A stretch of DNA of 64,000 nucleotides from Treponema sp. OMZ 838 (lineage in GTDB: Bacteria > Spirochaetota > Spirochaetia > Treponematales > Treponemataceae), in assembly GCF_000775995.1 (NCBI RefSeq), contig NZ_CP009227.1, positions 496,001 to 560,000 on the forward strand, in the 5' to 3' direction. The notes under the pieces were generated by a model. It was not told the DNA's origin. It saw only the letters and a list, made by a program, of their open reading frames with translations, and made no database searches. Position 1 is the stretch's first letter. The number at the start of each line of letters is the position of its first letter. This document shows, in pieces, positions 1 to 9,195 of this stretch. Made by a program: the position numbers and the translations under genes.

Positions 1-1
1 A

Positions 2-670
2 GTACGGACAGAAAAAAAGAAAACACAGAGTAAAAAGCCCTATCGCTATGATTCGCTTTTGCAATTTATGGAAAAGCCGAAAGAGAACGGAAAGTACAGT
101 GCCTCCCTTGGCACCGAAGCAACCCGCGCTGCAATTATTCAAACGCTCTTGGATCGCGCCTACATACATGAGGAAAAAAAGAATCTTCATCTTTTGGAAA
201 AAGGGATTTTCTTAATTCAGCAGCTTGAAAAATTTCCGCTTCTTTCTCCGCTTATTTCAGCACGGGAAACAGCCGAATGGGAGTATGCCTTAAAAACCGA
301 TTCAAAAACGTTCTTAGAAAAAATAGAAGCGTTTGTCTCGAATGTCTGCAAAAAGCAGCTTTCCATAGCCGTATTTGAAAAACAAAAAATTGGTATCTGT
401 CCGCTCTGCGGCGGCGCAGTCGTTGAAATGGAAAAAGCATTCTCTTGTAATCAGTATCCCGTTACCGGCTGCCGTTTCACCATATGGAAAAAAACATACG
501 GCACGCTTTTATCCGCTTCTGATGCAGCTTTACTTTTAAATGGAAAATCCGTACGTAAAAAGAACTGCAAAAGCAAAGCCGGAAAAGTTTTCTCTTGCAT
601 TCTTTCCCTTGTTAATGGTACAATAACCTTATCGTTCGACACATCAAAAGAACGAAAGATACGACGGTAA
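2..670 (+). CDS. topB: DNA topoisomerase III, C-terminal part (cut by the window edge)
   Basis: The reading frame is open to the left edge, so only about 222 C-terminal residues are present. They begin just before the YRYDSLLQFME segment and continue with LGTEATRAAII, a stretch typical of the end of the type IA topoisomerase core. A zinc-ribbon-like tail follows, with CPLCGG and two later cysteines before FTIWKK. Type IA enzymes relax or decatenate DNA by passing a single strand through a transient break; TopB acts mainly in decatenation and recombination. The active-site tyrosine lies upstream of the window and cannot be checked. The TTG and ATG codons near positions 59-68 are internal, not starts. 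Confidence 0.85.
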   Translation, partial: VRTEKKKTQSKKPYRYDSLLQFMEKPKENGKYSASLGTEATRAAIIQTLLDRAYIHEEKKNLHLLEKGIFLIQQLEKFPLLSPLISARETAEWEYALKTDSKTFLEKIEAFVSNVCKKQLSIAVFEKQKIGICPLCGGAVVEMEKAFSCNQYPVTGCRFTIWKKTYGTLLSASDAALLLNGKSVRKKNCKSKAGKVFSCILSLVNGTITLSFDTSKERKIRR

Positions 671-821
671 GTATGCGCCGCCTTTATCGGAAAAATATGG
701 ACAGGGAGGGGTGGTTCATTTCATTATGAAACTATTGCCCCCGGTATACAACGCGAATACCGCCCTTCCATACGTATTTTTATTTCCTGATAGAAGGATT
801 TTTTAAGGAGCACACGAACTG

Positions 822-2236
822 ATGAAAACAAAAAAATATTACCTTTATCTCCGCGGCGGCATTTGGTATTGCCGCTTCACCGATCCGGTGACCGGCAAAC
901 CCTTAACAGCCCGCTCAACGGGTAAGTCTTCCAGACAAGAAGCTGAAGAAGTCGTTATTGCATGGCTCTATGGCGGCATACCGAAAAACACAATAAAGAA
1001 GAAAAACAAATCCTTGAAGTTCATGCGGTTATCGAAACATTCAAAAAAATGATCGTAAATAAGCGTATTCCTTCCGATGAGCTTTCTCACATTCTCTCCC
1101 TCGCTTCTTATATGTACGGTTTATCCTCTTCCGTTCATCCTTGTGATAATCAAAAAAAGAGCGAACATCCTCAACAACCACCGCACACTGAATCGCTCGA
1201 CGTAAAAAAAAACGCTACCGTAAATAGCCGTGCATCCCTTTTATTTGTCGATTACACCTTAGCCTTTTGGGATTGGAAATGCTCCCCCTATATTGCCGCC
1301 CTCCGTGAGGAAGGCGTACCGGAAAAACTCCTTCCGGGGAAAACACGGTTTCAAAAAATACGCTATATGCTGCAAAAGCGTTTATTCCCGTATTTTAAGA
1401 ATACCCCGCTTCATACAGTAACGGCAAAAGACATCAATAAATTTCTTGTCTCCCTTTTGGGCTCTCTTAAAGTAAGCAGCCTCAAGAAAATGAGTGAATG
1501 GCTCCAGCAGACGGTTAAGTTCGCCTATAAAGAAGGGTTACTCGATACTGATATATCTTCGCAAATTCATCCGCCGAAAGGAGAATGTGAGATAAAGCCC
1601 ATTTTAACCATCGATCAATCGGTACAGCTCTTTTCGACTACTGAACATTTTAAGAATAAAATGCACTACTGTATCAATAAACTCGCTCTGGAAACAGCCT
1701 GCCGTATCGGTGAAGTCGCTGCTCTTAAAATTTCCGATATTCTTTTTAATGACGGCGAAACGCAGGCAACCGTGCGTATTACAAAAAACTATCATTTCAG
1801 TAGCCATATCTTGAAAGACACAAAAAACAAATCTCATAAAGAAGTTCCTATTTCCCCGCACCTTACCGTCTTATTAAAGGAATTCATTGAGACCCATCCG
1901 CAAAAAGATAACGACGATGCGTTCTTGTTCTATAATAACACAAGGGCAGACCGTCCCATCGGGTATGATTCAATACGGAAAGAATTTATCCGCGTGATGA
2001 AAGCGCTCGACTTTTATGTACCGCATTTGAGTATTCATTCCTATCGTCATTTAGCAGCTGTCATTTTATGGGATAAAGGATTCCTAGAGCGGGAAATTAT
2101 GATGGTTACCGGACATAAAAGTCTTTGGGTATTACGCCATTACTGCAACCATGAAACGCAGGCGAGGAAAGAAAAGAAGCGAGAGATGAGCAGGGCAATT
2201 GCACAAGCAATTACAAGCGAGACGCTTATTGCATAA
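822..2236 (+). pseudogene. tyrosine recombinase (phage-integrase family), split by a -1 frameshift
   Basis: Two overlapping frames form one protein of about 470 residues. The first (822-1052) gives a short N-terminal domain (YLYLRGGIWYCRF). The second is open from about 962 to 2236 and holds the catalytic domain: Arg in TACRIGEVAAL, the His-x-x-Arg box HSYRH, His in VTGHKS and a Tyr in LRHYCNH. The frame changes at CCGAAAAACAC near 978-988; one extra A in that A5 run would join them as IPKKHNKEEK. The catalytic residues all look intact. It could be a sequencing error, a recent mutation, or a product made by slippage. No phage genes are adjacent, and I could not define att sites. Confidence 0.75.
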
Positions 2237-2271
2237 ATATATAAAATGTCCAAAAATATATCAAAAAGGGC

Positions 2272-2299
2272 TTGACTTTTTATGAATATAGTGTACGAT
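2272..2299 (+). promoter_or_regulatory. candidate sigma-70 promoter for the outer-membrane protein gene
   Basis: TTGACT at 2272-2277 and TACGAT at 2294-2299 are separated by 16 bp. This would give a 5' untranslated region of about 190 nt before the gene at 2500. Confidence 0.5.
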
Positions 2300-2499
2300 A
2301 GCAGTATAGAAAAAATAAGTGTAGAAAAAGCTGTAACGATTTTTTAATCAATGATGCTTTTTCGTGTGCTATTAACTGCTGTTTTAGGGGCAAACCCCTT
2401 GAAAAAACTTCCCTCTTTACTATCAAGTTTCATTGACTGAAACAAGTAAAAATGTCATACTTGCGCTAACTTTACACCTTTTTAGGAGGATTATAAGAT
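2300..2499 (+). other. long 5' untranslated region with a small GC-rich hairpin
   Basis: No gene is seen here. A 5-bp stem (AGGGG/CCCCT, loop CAAA) lies at 2386-2399 and is not followed by a T-run, so it is not a terminator. A strong Shine-Dalgarno AGGAGG lies at 2484-2489, ahead of the start at 2500. Confidence 0.4.
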
Positions 2500-3165
2500 A
2501 TGAAGAAAAGACTTTGTATGCTCTGTTTACTTACCGTATTTTCAGTAAGTTTTCTTTCTGCTAACGTAAAGATGAACCTTGAGCTTGGCCCGGTGTATAC
2601 CTATTTTGGCAGCCGCGAGCCTTCCGGCAGCGGACACAAATCATGGACAGCTCATACCGGCGGTTTGAATATACTGTTCGGCGTCGAATTTATTCAAAAT
2701 TTCGGAGTATACGGAACTGCAAATTTTGCTTTCGGAAAGGACTATTGGTATAAGACTTCATACCCACGGTCATATTCAGGAAACTTGATAGATGCAGACT
2801 TAACCTATGTAATAGACAGCCAGTTCGGGTTCTTCTACGTATTCCACCCCGTAAAGAATTTGGATTTAAGACTCGGTGCCGGACTCGGCATCGGCGGCAG
2901 CGGGCGAAACTACCCTGATGGGCTAACAAAAAAGGAAAAATCACAGGTCAATATCGGCGGCGGTGTCAATTTGGATGTTTCCTATATGTTTACCAAAATG
3001 GTCGGTATTTACGGCGGCGTGTCGGATACTTTATATGCCCCTGTATACACGGTAACTAAAACAAAACACAGTGACGGTTCCGCCAATACAAAAGGAGATC
3101 CACACAAACCCGGACAGATTGCCAATTCGTTAAATATCAAAGCAGGAATAAGATTAGTATTTTAA
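2500..3165 (+). CDS. small outer-membrane beta-barrel protein
   Basis: The 221-residue product starts with a clear Sec signal (KKRLCMLCLLTVFSVSFLSAN), with cleavage likely near residue 21. The rest is an alternating glycine- and aromatic-rich pattern typical of an 8- to 10-strand barrel, and it ends in IRLVF, the terminal-phenylalanine signature of proteins inserted by the Bam machinery. The gene sits alone behind its own promoter and has a strong ribosome-binding site. I cannot assign it to a named porin; a role as a small structural or adhesin barrel is inference. Confidence 0.7.
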   Translation: MKKRLCMLCLLTVFSVSFLSANVKMNLELGPVYTYFGSREPSGSGHKSWTAHTGGLNILFGVEFIQNFGVYGTANFAFGKDYWYKTSYPRSYSGNLIDADLTYVIDSQFGFFYVFHPVKNLDLRLGAGLGIGGSGRNYPDGLTKKEKSQVNIGGGVNLDVSYMFTKMVGIYGGVSDTLYAPVYTVTKTKHSDGSANTKGDPHKPGQIANSLNIKAGIRLVF

Positions 3166-3232
3166 AGCGGCCGTATCCGCCTTCATATCCCTATTACACC
3201 GCAGCGCTTTAGAGGAATGAAAGCGGGTGCAT

Positions 3233-3259
3233 AAAAAAAAAGCCGGTTAAAGAACCGGC
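3233..3259 (-). terminator. intrinsic terminator of the envelope block
   Basis: GCCGGTT (3242-3248) pairs with AACCGGC (3253-3259) around an AAAG loop. Read on the minus strand, the stem is followed by nine T residues. It lies about 100 nt past the stop of the gene at 3361-4344. Confidence 0.85.
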
Positions 3260-3360
3260 CCGCCGTCTGGCTATCGGCCGGTTAATGGGTGGGAGGGGAA
3301 CTAACCGACCGATACTCTATATATCGGCTTTGATGTACTAAACCTTAATGCATTTCAATT

Positions 3361-4344
3361 TTAATTTGTAATTTCCTGCAAGAGAACATCCATCGTCATC
3401 GTCATTTCGTAGGTCTTTCCTTCCTCAACGGTAATTTGACGGGTGAGTTCATACGTTCCCATCTTAAAGACAACGGTATGCACACCTACGGCAACCGGCA
3501 GCGGTTCTTTTGAAAGCGTTATCTCTTGATTATCAAGAAACACTGCAGTGTGTTCGGGTGCTTGTATGTGCAGTAACGGCGTAATAGATTTCAACTGAAC
3601 TTCCAGCTGCGTGATTTTTCCCCGCTCGACAATACAGGAGCGCATTTCGGTTCGATACGCATCCGAACTGATACTTACCGAATACGTTCCCGGCAATAAC
3701 AGCTGCAAATCTTCGAACTGTGTAAGATATTCGTTATTCAGCTGCACGGTAATCGGTTTTTGTTCCTTTTCGGGAAATTGAAGCTTCAGCTTTAAGCCGC
3801 CTTCAGCAATCAGAAGAGGGCGGATAATAACTGTAAAAGAGGCTTGCTCAAAATCGTCAGGCAAGCCTTTCATAACAGGACTCAGCCGCAGCATAAGAGG
3901 ACTTACACCAATGAGGCCTGTATACGGTAAGAGTTCGCTATTCTTTATGTGCTTAAAAGTATAGTCTTTTTTTACCGGAATCCTCAGAATATGCGAAAAC
4001 CTATTCGGCAGCAGCGCCGTGCTGATCTTTTTTGCAGAATAGTCGATATATTTCTTTGAAGGTTGCGGTTTTATATCGGTATACACCGTATAGGCGATGG
4101 AATTAGGATAATTCATACTTGCCTTATCCTGCTTTATTTCAAGTTCTATCCCTTCCAAAAACAAAAAACCGCTTTTAACCGCAAACGAAACAGCGTCATT
4201 ATAACCGATAGTAAGCGATACGGGTTCAAACGCATCCCTGTCAAAGACATACGAATGCATATTACCGACCCTAAAGCTGTCAGCATAAAAAAAAGAAACG
4301 GCAAAAAAGAAAAAATATGATGTTATACACAAGAGCTGCTTCAT
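3361..4344 (-). CDS. exported PEGA-domain-like protein
   Basis: The 327-residue protein has an N-terminal signal (CITSYFFFFAVSFFYADS). Its N-terminal 150 residues are unrecognised. Two C-terminal segments (about 190-250 and 255-320) have the look of PEGA surface domains: short beta-strands with LLPGTYSVSISSDAY and VAVGVHTVVFKMGTYELTR. PEGA domains are thought to bind or space cell-wall or surface polymers. The start overlaps the end of the upstream M23 peptidase gene by 4 nt, so the two are translationally coupled and a joint role at the cell wall is likely. The specific function is unknown. Confidence 0.6.
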   Translation of the reverse strand: MKQLLCITSYFFFFAVSFFYADSFRVGNMHSYVFDRDAFEPVSLTIGYNDAVSFAVKSGFLFLEGIELEIKQDKASMNYPNSIAYTVYTDIKPQPSKKYIDYSAKKISTALLPNRFSHILRIPVKKDYTFKHIKNSELLPYTGLIGVSPLMLRLSPVMKGLPDDFEQASFTVIIRPLLIAEGGLKLKLQFPEKEQKPITVQLNNEYLTQFEDLQLLLPGTYSVSISSDAYRTEMRSCIVERGKITQLEVQLKSITPLLHIQAPEHTAVFLDNQEITLSKEPLPVAVGVHTVVFKMGTYELTRQITVEEGKTYEMTMTMDVLLQEITN

Positions 4345-5276
4345 GACTTTGCTTTCTTTGTATCAATGAAAAGGGACGGATTCTTTGCCTTTCCTTGCTC
4401 ACGTACCTCAAAGTGTAGATGAGGCCCCGTGGAAAGACCGGTAGAACCGACATACCCTATTACTATACCTGATTTTACCTTTTCATACAAGCGGGCTTGA
4501 ACCTTGCTGAGATGTCCGTACAGACTTTCCCTGCCGTCATCATGGCGTATCAGGATGTAATTGCCGTAGATATTGCTGTATGCAATTTCAATAACCGTAC
4601 CTGCTGCACAGGCATAGACAGGACTTCCGGTTGGAGCGGCAAGATCAATACCCGCATGGTAGGTTGATTTTCCGGTAAAAGGGCTTTTCCGCATACCGAA
4701 GTCTGATGTAACAACGGCATGCTGCAACGGAAACCGATAGAACGGAACAAAAAAGAAGCTGCGCACGGTGCTGTCAAGCATCGCATTTGGGAAACATTCT
4801 ACCCGTATCTTTTTTTCGGGATTTGCAGCGGAAGGGAGCGTAATGGAAAAGGATTCGGTTTTAAGCTTTTTACTCAGCGCTTCGGTCAATTTTTCGATAT
4901 CGGAAACCGCTTTTTCGGGAAGATAGAGCGCCGGTAAAGCCGGCAGCAAGAGCATTTTGCCTGAAATATCGGTTTTGACGGATTCGATACCGTTTAAAGT
5001 GATCAATGCATCATACGGAATACTACATCGGGCAGCGATTCGGATAATGGTATCCTCTTTTCGCGCTCTATAGCGGTAAAATTGCAGGGGTAATTCATGG
5101 GCGGTTTTTCCCGCTGCAAGTGCTTTCCGTGCATAGAGGACATCATCGCTATATTGCTGAAAAATATGATTTTGCGGAGACAGCTCCGGTATCAGCGGTA
5201 GTTCCGCATACTGGGCTGCCGCAACAATATGAATAAAAAAGATAAATGTGCAGCAGAGCGGAAATTTTTTCATCAC
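4341..5276 (-). CDS. LysM plus M23 (LytM) peptidoglycan endopeptidase
   Basis: The product has 311 residues. A signal peptide (LCCTFIFFIHIVAAAQ) is followed by a LysM-like segment at about 70-112 (DTIIRIAARCSIPYDALITLNG) and an M23 domain at about 190-300. The zinc ligands are visible as HAGIDLAAP and HLHFEVRE, with the standard GSTGLSTGPHLHFE loop. M23 enzymes cut peptide cross-links of peptidoglycan in the periplasm. The catalytic motifs look complete, so this is probably an active enzyme rather than an activator. It overlaps the PEGA-protein gene downstream and follows a small membrane-protein gene upstream. Confidence 0.9.
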   Translation of the reverse strand: MMKKFPLCCTFIFFIHIVAAAQYAELPLIPELSPQNHIFQQYSDDVLYARKALAAGKTAHELPLQFYRYRARKEDTIIRIAARCSIPYDALITLNGIESVKTDISGKMLLLPALPALYLPEKAVSDIEKLTEALSKKLKTESFSITLPSAANPEKKIRVECFPNAMLDSTVRSFFFVPFYRFPLQHAVVTSDFGMRKSPFTGKSTYHAGIDLAAPTGSPVYACAAGTVIEIAYSNIYGNYILIRHDDGRESLYGHLSKVQARLYEKVKSGIVIGYVGSTGLSTGPHLHFEVREQGKAKNPSLFIDTKKAKS

Positions 5277-5284
5277 CGGAAGCG

Positions 5285-5689
5285 CTATATCCGGTCTTCC
5301 AAAAACCCAAAGGCTACGAAACCGTATAATATAAACGAGAGGATAAGCACCGAAAAGGCTAAGATACGATGATAAGCAAAAATAAATATAAAGAAGAGGA
5401 TCAATCCTCCAAAGAGAATGAGCTTTTTTATGAGCGAATAGAAGAACTTCCGCGGATGGGCTTTATAGCTTTTTATACTGCGCTTAACAATAAAAAACAA
5501 CAAAAGCGCGGAAAAAAGCAAAAGACTGATAGCGGTATACGTTTGTGTGTACCGAGTTGCCAACAGCCAGAGCGGATAGACAATGCAAAAGCTGAAAAGG
5601 AGGCAGCCTCCTAAAAGTAAAACAAATGTACACACCTTCAAAAATAGGGACTTATAACCGACCGCTATTTTATGAAAATACTCTTTCAC
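5285..5689 (-). CDS. small integral membrane protein
   Basis: The 134-residue protein has about four predicted membrane segments (around 18-45, 52-68, 88-107 and 108-128) and basic connecting loops. I recognise no family. It is 8 nt upstream of the M23 peptidase gene and on the same strand, so it may be expressed with it; a role in envelope assembly would be inference. Confidence 0.6.
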   Translation of the reverse strand: MKEYFHKIAVGYKSLFLKVCTFVLLLGGCLLFSFCIVYPLWLLATRYTQTYTAISLLLFSALLLFFIVKRSIKSYKAHPRKFFYSLIKKLILFGGLILFFIFIFAYHRILAFSVLILSFILYGFVAFGFLEDRI

Positions 5690-5782
5690 GCTTTAAACCT
5701 TTTACAATAAAATAGTAGCGGCAGCCTGTGCATACCGAACCGTTGAGAGCGGTTCCAGAACTGCCGCCAAGAAACCTACACG

Positions 5783-5953
5783 TTATTCTTCGGAAATTGC
5801 TTCCGTAGGACAAACGCCGGCACATGCACCGCAGCTGATGCAAGCATCAGCATCGATAACTCGTGCTCCATTTGCTTCACTGATAGCACCTACGGGACAT
5901 TCGCCCTCGCATGCACCGCAATTGACGCAAGCATCGGAGATCTTATAAGCCAT
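5783..5953 (-). CDS. 2[4Fe-4S] ferredoxin
   Basis: The 56-residue protein has two complete cluster motifs, CVNCGACEGECP and CISCGACAGVCP, the size and pattern of clostridial-type ferredoxins. These carry electrons at low potential between enzymes such as pyruvate:ferredoxin oxidoreductase, hydrogenase and Rnf. I start it at 5953 because AAGGAG lies 7 nt upstream; the frame is open for another 20 codons (to 6013) but those residues do not look ferredoxin-like. It is separated from mutS by 63 nt and may have its own promoter. Confidence 0.92.
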   Translation of the reverse strand: MAYKISDACVNCGACEGECPVGAISEANGARVIDADACISCGACAGVCPTEAISEE

Positions 5954-6016
5954 AATCATACTCCTTGATATGTGTGATGCCCGTATCATAATCAGAACGG
6001 CTGAAAATTGCAAGGC

Positions 6017-8662
6017 TCAGGAGCACCCGGCAAAGAGCGTTTTTTTCCAACGGATAATCATTTGCAGCGCTTGAAGCGGCGTAATTTCGTCGGCGTTTGT
6101 AGAAAGGATTTCGTTGATAACCATTTCTTCATCACTAAAGAGATTCTTTTCCGGACTCGTTTTCTGCTTCTCCGGCACGGTAAAGTCCGTAGGTATGGTA
6201 GTACCGGGCACCTGTGCGTTCAGCAGCTCCGTCGCCCGCCGTATAACCGTTTCCGGCAGTCCGGCAAGTTCCGCAACGTGCACCCCGTATGAATGGGCTG
6301 CGATCCCTTCGATAACCTTCTTTAAGAATACGATTTTTCCTTCGGTTTCCAACACATCCAAACAAAGCTTTTGCAGCCGCGGATGGACAAGTTGAGCCAG
6401 CTCATGGTAATGAGTTGCAAAGAGGGTTTTTGCACCGATCGTATGCAAAAGATATTCGCTTACCGCCCGCGCGATTGAAAACCCGTCCCCCGTCGAAGTA
6501 CCTCTGCCGATTTCGTCCATAATAACGAGGCTGTTAACCGAGGCATTCCGCAAGATATAGGCAGTTTCGGTCATTTCGACGAGGAAGGTAGATTCCCCGC
6601 GGGCGAGGTTATCGCTGGCGCCAACCCGGCAAAAAATACAATCGACGGGGGTAAGCAGCGCTCTTTCAGCCGGCACAAAAGAACCGACCTGAGCAAGCAG
6701 CGTAATGAGGGCAGTCTGCCGCAAGAAGGTGCTCTTACCGGCCATATTAGGCCCGGTAATAAGCGCAAACGAAGGGATATCAGAAGCGGCAGAAGAAGAA
6801 AGCCGTATGCTATTCGGCACGAATTCGCCTGTAGGCAAGTGGTTTTCTACGACAGGGTGCCGCCCTTCGCAGATATCCAAAATCCCGTCGGCGGAAAATT
6901 CCGGTTTTACCCATGCATGAAGCGCTGCAGTATATGCAAAGGATTGAAGCACATCCAATTCTGCAATTTCTTTTGCAAGAAGATGCAATAGGTCAATTCG
7001 ATTATATACTTCCGTATGTACTGCAAAAAACAGCTCTTTTTCGCACGCGATAATGTTTTCGCCGACATCGTTCAGCTTTGTTTCAAGTTTGCTTAATGCT
7101 TCCGTCGTAAAACGGTCGGCGGTTGTCAGCGAGCGGCGCCTAATAAAATGCTGAGGAATTTCTGCCGTTTTAAGGCTGCCGTGGGTTACCTCAAGGAAAT
7201 AACCGCTTAACCGGTTATACTTGATTTTTAAGTTTTTAATCCCCGATTTTTCCCGCTCTTTTTCCAAATAGTTTTCTAAAAGCTTATTGGCGTTATCCCG
7301 CGTATCGCGCAGTTCATCCAGTTTTTTTGACCAGCCCTGCTTAATCAGTCCGCCTTCTGAAAGGACAATCGGGCAATCTTCGGCGATGCTGTTATCCAGA
7401 AGCGTATAGATCCCCTCCATATCATCGCTCAGTTTTTGCGGCAGCTGTAAAAAAAAGAGGCCGTTCCTTTTGCTCAGCCGGGCAAGTTCGATGCAGGCTT
7501 TAAGGCTCTGCTTAATTCCTAACAGATCCTTTCCGTGAGCCCGCTGCATGGCAACCCTGCCGGTAAGCCGGTGGATATCAAGCACTGCCGCAAGGGTATT
7601 CCGCACGGCAGCGAGCGCCTTTTCATTGCGGAAAAGCAGCGTCGTTTTATCAAGCCGTGCGTTTATTTCTTCGGCGGTTCGCAGCGGATGGTAAAGCCAG
7701 TGCCGCAAAAGGCGCGTCCCCATTGCCGTCTTTGTATAGTTGACGGTTTCAAACAGGGTAAAAGAATCCGTATTGTCATGCAGATTTTGCAGCAGCTCAA
7801 GGTTTTTACGTGTCGCATCATCCATCATCACAAAATCAGAGTCGCGGTATACCTTTATACCTGTAATATGGGGCAGCGCCGCTCCTGTCGTTTGCTCCAA
7901 ATACTGAAGCAGCAGCCCTGCCGGCGGTAATTCGGGAGACGCTGCCGTTAAAGAAAAAGATTTAAGGGTTTCGGTACCGAAGCACGCACACAGCCGCTTT
8001 TCTGCGGACGCGGCGGAAAAATGCCAGTCGGGATAGAGGTTTTGCAGCATCTGCGGATATTCTCCGCACAAGGTTTTTAAATCCGGCACCGAATCGGCCA
8101 GCGATATTTGAATAAGGATTTCCCGCGGCTGTACACGGCCGAGTTCTTTTTTGAATTGCTCTGTAAAATCGGCACGCGGAAAAGAAGTAGCAAAGAATTC
8201 CCCCGTACTGACGTCAAGGTAGGCAAACCCGATAAATACGTCCGTAACGGCGCCGCAGGTAATTTCTTTCGGTGTACAGTAAACGGCAGCAAGGTAATTA
8301 TTTTGTCCTTGATCAAGAAAATCTTCCCCCGTAGCGGTACCGGGGGTAATCACTTCTACAATCTTTCGTTCGGTCAGTTCTCCGGGGACGACATCCGAAA
8401 CTTGCTCGCAAATCGCAATTTTTTTTCCGGCGCGCAGCAGACGCGCAATATAAATACGTGAAGCGTGATAAGGAATGCCGCACATAGGACTTCCCGTCCG
8501 CTGTGTCAGCGTTAAATTCAGCAGTTTGCTCACCTCAAGTGCATCATCATTGAACATCTCATAAAAATCGCCTAAGCGAAAAAAGAGAACAGCATCTCTA
8601 TACTGCGCCTTTATTGAGAGATACTGCTGCATCATCGGGGTGAGCGACGCCGGTTTTGTCAT
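6017..8662 (-). CDS. mutS: DNA mismatch repair protein MutS
   Basis: The 881-residue protein is of normal MutS length. The mismatch-reading Phe-x-Glu motif is within LGDFYEMF near residue 35. The ATPase shows a Walker A GPNMAGKST near 640, LVIMDEIGRGTSTGDG near 714 and the ATHYHEL switch near 745. MutS binds mispairs and recruits MutL. The gene begins one base after the stop of skp, in the order bamA-skp-mutS, so a repair gene is co-transcribed with outer-membrane assembly genes, an arrangement I recall from T. pallidum. Confidence 0.97.
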   Translation of the reverse strand: MTKPASLTPMMQQYLSIKAQYRDAVLFFRLGDFYEMFNDDALEVSKLLNLTLTQRTGSPMCGIPYHASRIYIARLLRAGKKIAICEQVSDVVPGELTERKIVEVITPGTATGEDFLDQGQNNYLAAVYCTPKEITCGAVTDVFIGFAYLDVSTGEFFATSFPRADFTEQFKKELGRVQPREILIQISLADSVPDLKTLCGEYPQMLQNLYPDWHFSAASAEKRLCACFGTETLKSFSLTAASPELPPAGLLLQYLEQTTGAALPHITGIKVYRDSDFVMMDDATRKNLELLQNLHDNTDSFTLFETVNYTKTAMGTRLLRHWLYHPLRTAEEINARLDKTTLLFRNEKALAAVRNTLAAVLDIHRLTGRVAMQRAHGKDLLGIKQSLKACIELARLSKRNGLFFLQLPQKLSDDMEGIYTLLDNSIAEDCPIVLSEGGLIKQGWSKKLDELRDTRDNANKLLENYLEKEREKSGIKNLKIKYNRLSGYFLEVTHGSLKTAEIPQHFIRRRSLTTADRFTTEALSKLETKLNDVGENIIACEKELFFAVHTEVYNRIDLLHLLAKEIAELDVLQSFAYTAALHAWVKPEFSADGILDICEGRHPVVENHLPTGEFVPNSIRLSSSAASDIPSFALITGPNMAGKSTFLRQTALITLLAQVGSFVPAERALLTPVDCIFCRVGASDNLARGESTFLVEMTETAYILRNASVNSLVIMDEIGRGTSTGDGFSIARAVSEYLLHTIGAKTLFATHYHELAQLVHPRLQKLCLDVLETEGKIVFLKKVIEGIAAHSYGVHVAELAGLPETVIRRATELLNAQVPGTTIPTDFTVPEKQKTSPEKNLFSDEEMVINEILSTNADEITPLQALQMIIRWKKTLFAGCS

Positions 8663-8663
8663 A

Positions 8664-9182
8664 TTAGTTTGAACTGAGCTCTCGGATAACGGTTTCCGTA
8701 ATATCGACAGTCGGGCTGTACCAGATAATTGCTTCGCCCTGTTGTAAGTTTAGTACCATCGTATACCCCTGACTTTCTGCAATCTTTTTAATTGCGGCAT
8801 AAAGGCGGGAATAAAATACATCATCACTTACCAAGCTCTTCCGCAGCATTGCCAACTCATCGTTACATGCCTTGGAATATTCAAGCAAGAAACTTGTCTT
8901 TACGTCGATTTCAGCCTGATATTTTTGGACGGCATCGACTCTTCCGATTGCTTCCGCATCTACTTTTCTTTGACGAAGGGCAATAATTTCATCGGACATC
9001 CGCTGTATTTCAGCTTGATACTTTACCTGTTTTGCCTGATAGTCGCGAACGGAACGGGAATCCCGCAAAAAAGTAGAGTAAATACGGGAAGTATCGACAA
9101 CTGCGAAACGGGTTATCTGCTGCGCGGATAGTGCAACGGCACCTGCAGCAAGACAGAATAATATAAAAGCATATTTTTTCAT
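8664..9182 (-). CDS. skp: OmpH/Skp-type periplasmic chaperone
   Basis: The 172-residue protein has a signal peptide (YAFILFCLAAGAVALSAQ) and then FAVVDTSRIYSTF, the typical start of a mature Skp/OmpH protein. A long charged coiled-coil region follows at about 40-120, which in Skp forms the tentacles that hold unfolded outer-membrane proteins. It lies 13 nt after bamA and one base before mutS. Supplying unfolded barrels to BamA fits both family and position. Confidence 0.9.
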   Translation of the reverse strand: MKKYAFILFCLAAGAVALSAQQITRFAVVDTSRIYSTFLRDSRSVRDYQAKQVKYQAEIQRMSDEIIALRQRKVDAEAIGRVDAVQKYQAEIDVKTSFLLEYSKACNDELAMLRKSLVSDDVFYSRLYAAIKKIAESQGYTMVLNLQQGEAIIWYSPTVDITETVIRELSSN

Positions 9183-9195
9183 CTATTTGCTCCTC

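Noticed and set aside
962-1052. Separate start for the integrase catalytic frame at 962
   Set aside because: The ATG has no ribosome-binding site and the first frame continues naturally into the second with one extra A, so a single frameshifted gene is more likely.
3233-3330. Terminator for the plus-strand outer-membrane protein gene
   Set aside because: The strong hairpin has its T-run on the minus strand only. The weaker CCGATA/TATCGG hairpin near 3309 has no T-run, so I do not claim plus-strand termination.
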